Source: Candidatus Gastranaerophilales bacterium
GTDB lineage: Bacteria; Cyanobacteriota; Vampirovibrionia; Gastranaerophilales; Gastranaerophilaceae
Direction: 5' to 3'
Assembly: GCA_947630045.1 (NCBI GenBank)
Contig: CANRGC010000006.1
Span: 1 to 64,000, forward strand
DNA length: 64,000 nucleotides
Shown: piece by piece, positions 63,012 to 64,000 of the stretch
How the letters are laid out: each line of letters begins with the position of its first letter
How positions within the stretch are numbered: position 1 is the first letter of the stretch
Program-made: the position numbers and the translations under genes
The notes under the pieces: model-generated
Seen by the model: only the letters and a program-made list of their open reading frames with translations
Told to the model about the DNA's origin: nothing
Database searches by the model: none

Positions 63012-64000
63012 CTAAAACTTTTCTATAACCGATGTTTTAAGGGTTGCTTCGTTTGAGATTTTATATGCCGATTTTGCAAAATCGTAGGCTTCCTGAACCC
63101 TTGCCGAAGGAGCGGCATTAAAATAAAGAGTTAAAAGAACGTCGTCTTTATTTACCATATCGCCTTTCTTTTTGTGAATTACACAACCCGCCCCGAAATC
63201 AATTTTGTCGGTTTTTTTGTCTCTGCCTGCCCCGAGAAGTTTGCAAGAATGGGCAACATCAAGAGCGTCCAACACCTGAATGTATCCTGAAGCTTGAGCT
63301 TTAATTTCAAGTTGATTTTGCCCGATTTCAAAAAGAGAGTAATCGTCGACACAATTTGGGTTTCCGCCTTGCGCTTCAATAATTTCTTTAAATTTTAAAA
63401 GGGCACGTCCCGAATTAACGGCTTCATCCACCAAATTTTTGGCGCTGTCAAAATCAGGGGCAAGCCCTGCCAAAATGAGGGTTCTTACCGCAATTTCAAG
63501 CGTAACTTCATATAAATCAGGCGAAAACTTTCCTTTTAAAAATTCAATAGCTTCAATGACTTCAAGAGAGTTTCCGACACAATTTCCCAAAGGCTGTTCC
63601 ATTGAAGATATAACGGCGTCTATTTTTCTGTTTAACCTTTTTCCGACTTCTATCATTAAGTTTGCAAGGTCTTTTGCTTCTTCTTTTGTTTTAATGAAAG
63701 CGCCGGAGCCGTATTTAACATCAAGAACTATGATATCAGCCCCCGAAGCAATTTTTTTACTTACAACGGAAGCGCAGATTAAGGATTTGTTATCAACCGT
63801 TGCCGTTACATCACGCAGAGCATAGATTTTTCCGTCCGCAGGAACAAGGTTTGGGGTTTGCGAAGAAATGGCGGCATTAATTTTTTTAATCTGATTTTTA
63901 AAAGTTTCTTCATCCAAAAGACAATTGAAACCCTTGATAGATTCAAGCTTATCAATTGTTCCGCCCGTCATTCCAAGCCCTCTTCCCGATAATTTTGCGC
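63012..64000 (-). CDS. Pyrimidine-nucleoside (thymidine) phosphorylase, 5' part cut by window edge
   Basis: It splits thymidine or uridine to base and (deoxy)ribose 1-phosphate in salvage. The visible part begins AKLSGRGLGMTGGTIDKLES at the window edge, so the reading frame continues past base 64000 and about 95-100 N-terminal residues are missing. An ATG at 63971 is not the true start. Visible landmarks are IYALRDVTATV, the catalytic KxxGSGAFIK-type DVKYGSGAFIKTKEEA, NCVGNSLEVIEAIE, and the C-terminal lid with LGAGRDKKTDKID and GCVIHKKKGD. The commonly found histidine of SGRGLGHTGGT is methionine here. Confidence 0.92.
   Translation of the reverse strand, partial: AKLSGRGLGMTGGTIDKLESIKGFNCLLDEETFKNQIKKINAAISSQTPNLVPADGKIYALRDVTATVDNKSLICASVVSKKIASGADIIVLDVKYGSGAFIKTKEEAKDLANLMIEVGKRLNRKIDAVISSMEQPLGNCVGNSLEVIEAIEFLKGKFSPDLYEVTLEIAVRTLILAGLAPDFDSAKNLVDEAVNSGRALLKFKEIIEAQGGNPNCVDDYSLFEIGQNQLEIKAQASGYIQVLDALDVAHSCKLLGAGRDKKTDKIDFGAGCVIHKKKGDMVNKDDVLLTLYFNAAPSARVQEAYDFAKSAYKISNEATLKTSVIEKF

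Overview
The window is AT-rich DNA packed with genes that often overlap by a few bases. It looks like a chromosome segment of an anaerobic, fermentative, diderm-like bacterium. My best guess is the gut-associated non-photosynthetic cyanobacterial relatives (Gastranaerophilales / Melainabacteria). This rests on three prepilin-like proteins with a FTLAEVLITL-type N-terminus and a DVNGDKKPNP-type tail, PPi-dependent phosphofructokinase together with pyruvate phosphate dikinase, and a sodium-pump decarboxylase. The placement is inferred and not proven; Elusimicrobiota or another gut lineage is possible.

Layout. 1-3.8 kb: a compact type III restriction-modification pair (mod-res) ending next to tRNA-Gly(GCC). 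4-8.1 kb: a protein-kinase-fold protein facing PPi-phosphofructokinase and the YchF GTPase. 8.2-12.5 kb (minus): an aquaporin, then the operon pyrH-frr-cdsA-rnc-rpe. 12.6-19.2 kb: a helical-repeat protein, then a minus-strand envelope operon GT2-murC-murB-ddl-ftsQ. 19.4-22.3 kb: a Cys-rich small protein, RNase E/G with a coupled membrane protein, and a probable small RNA. 22.3-26.2 kb: ruvC, a membrane protein, mtnA, glmS. 26.4-27.7 kb: a pilin-like protein and an unknown. 27.8-37.1 kb: all the enzymes for UMP synthesis in one operon, pyrK-D-E-B-C-F-carA-carB, behind a mini-ORF and terminator that look like an attenuator. 37.1-46.2 kb (minus): a large acidic coiled-coil protein, YqeG, a U32 protein, an unknown, uvrA, a TPR-TonB protein and an ATP-grasp protein. 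46.4-52.9 kb: ppdK, an unknown, pgeF, aroA, a small unknown, ysxC and another unknown. 52.9-54.5 kb: a probable 6S RNA and a lone FliI/SctN-type ATPase. 54.7-59.2 kb (minus): birA-oadA-oadB (biotin ligase next to the biotinylated decarboxylase) and an L,D-carboxypeptidase. 59.2-64 kb: dnaX, two pilin-like proteins with EF-hand loops, and the 3' part of a pyrimidine-nucleoside phosphorylase cut by the window edge.

How the parts fit. Central metabolism appears to save ATP by using PPi (PFP, PPDK) and to gain energy by Na+ export coupled to oxaloacetate decarboxylation. Nucleotide supply (pyr/car, pyrH, the phosphorylase) and wall synthesis (glmS, mur, ddl, ftsQ, ldcA) are well represented. The regulatory DNA is the most unusual part. 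Several genes (the repeat protein, ruvC, uvrA, ldcA, dnaX) have a TATAAT-like -10 box only 6-7 bases before the ATG, with no ribosome binding site, so they should give leaderless mRNAs. Other promoters carry an extended -10 (TGn-TAWAAT). Two candidate small RNAs end in strong terminators and expose pyrimidine-rich stretches complementary to Shine-Dalgarno sites. No CRISPR array, insertion sequence or prophage is visible.
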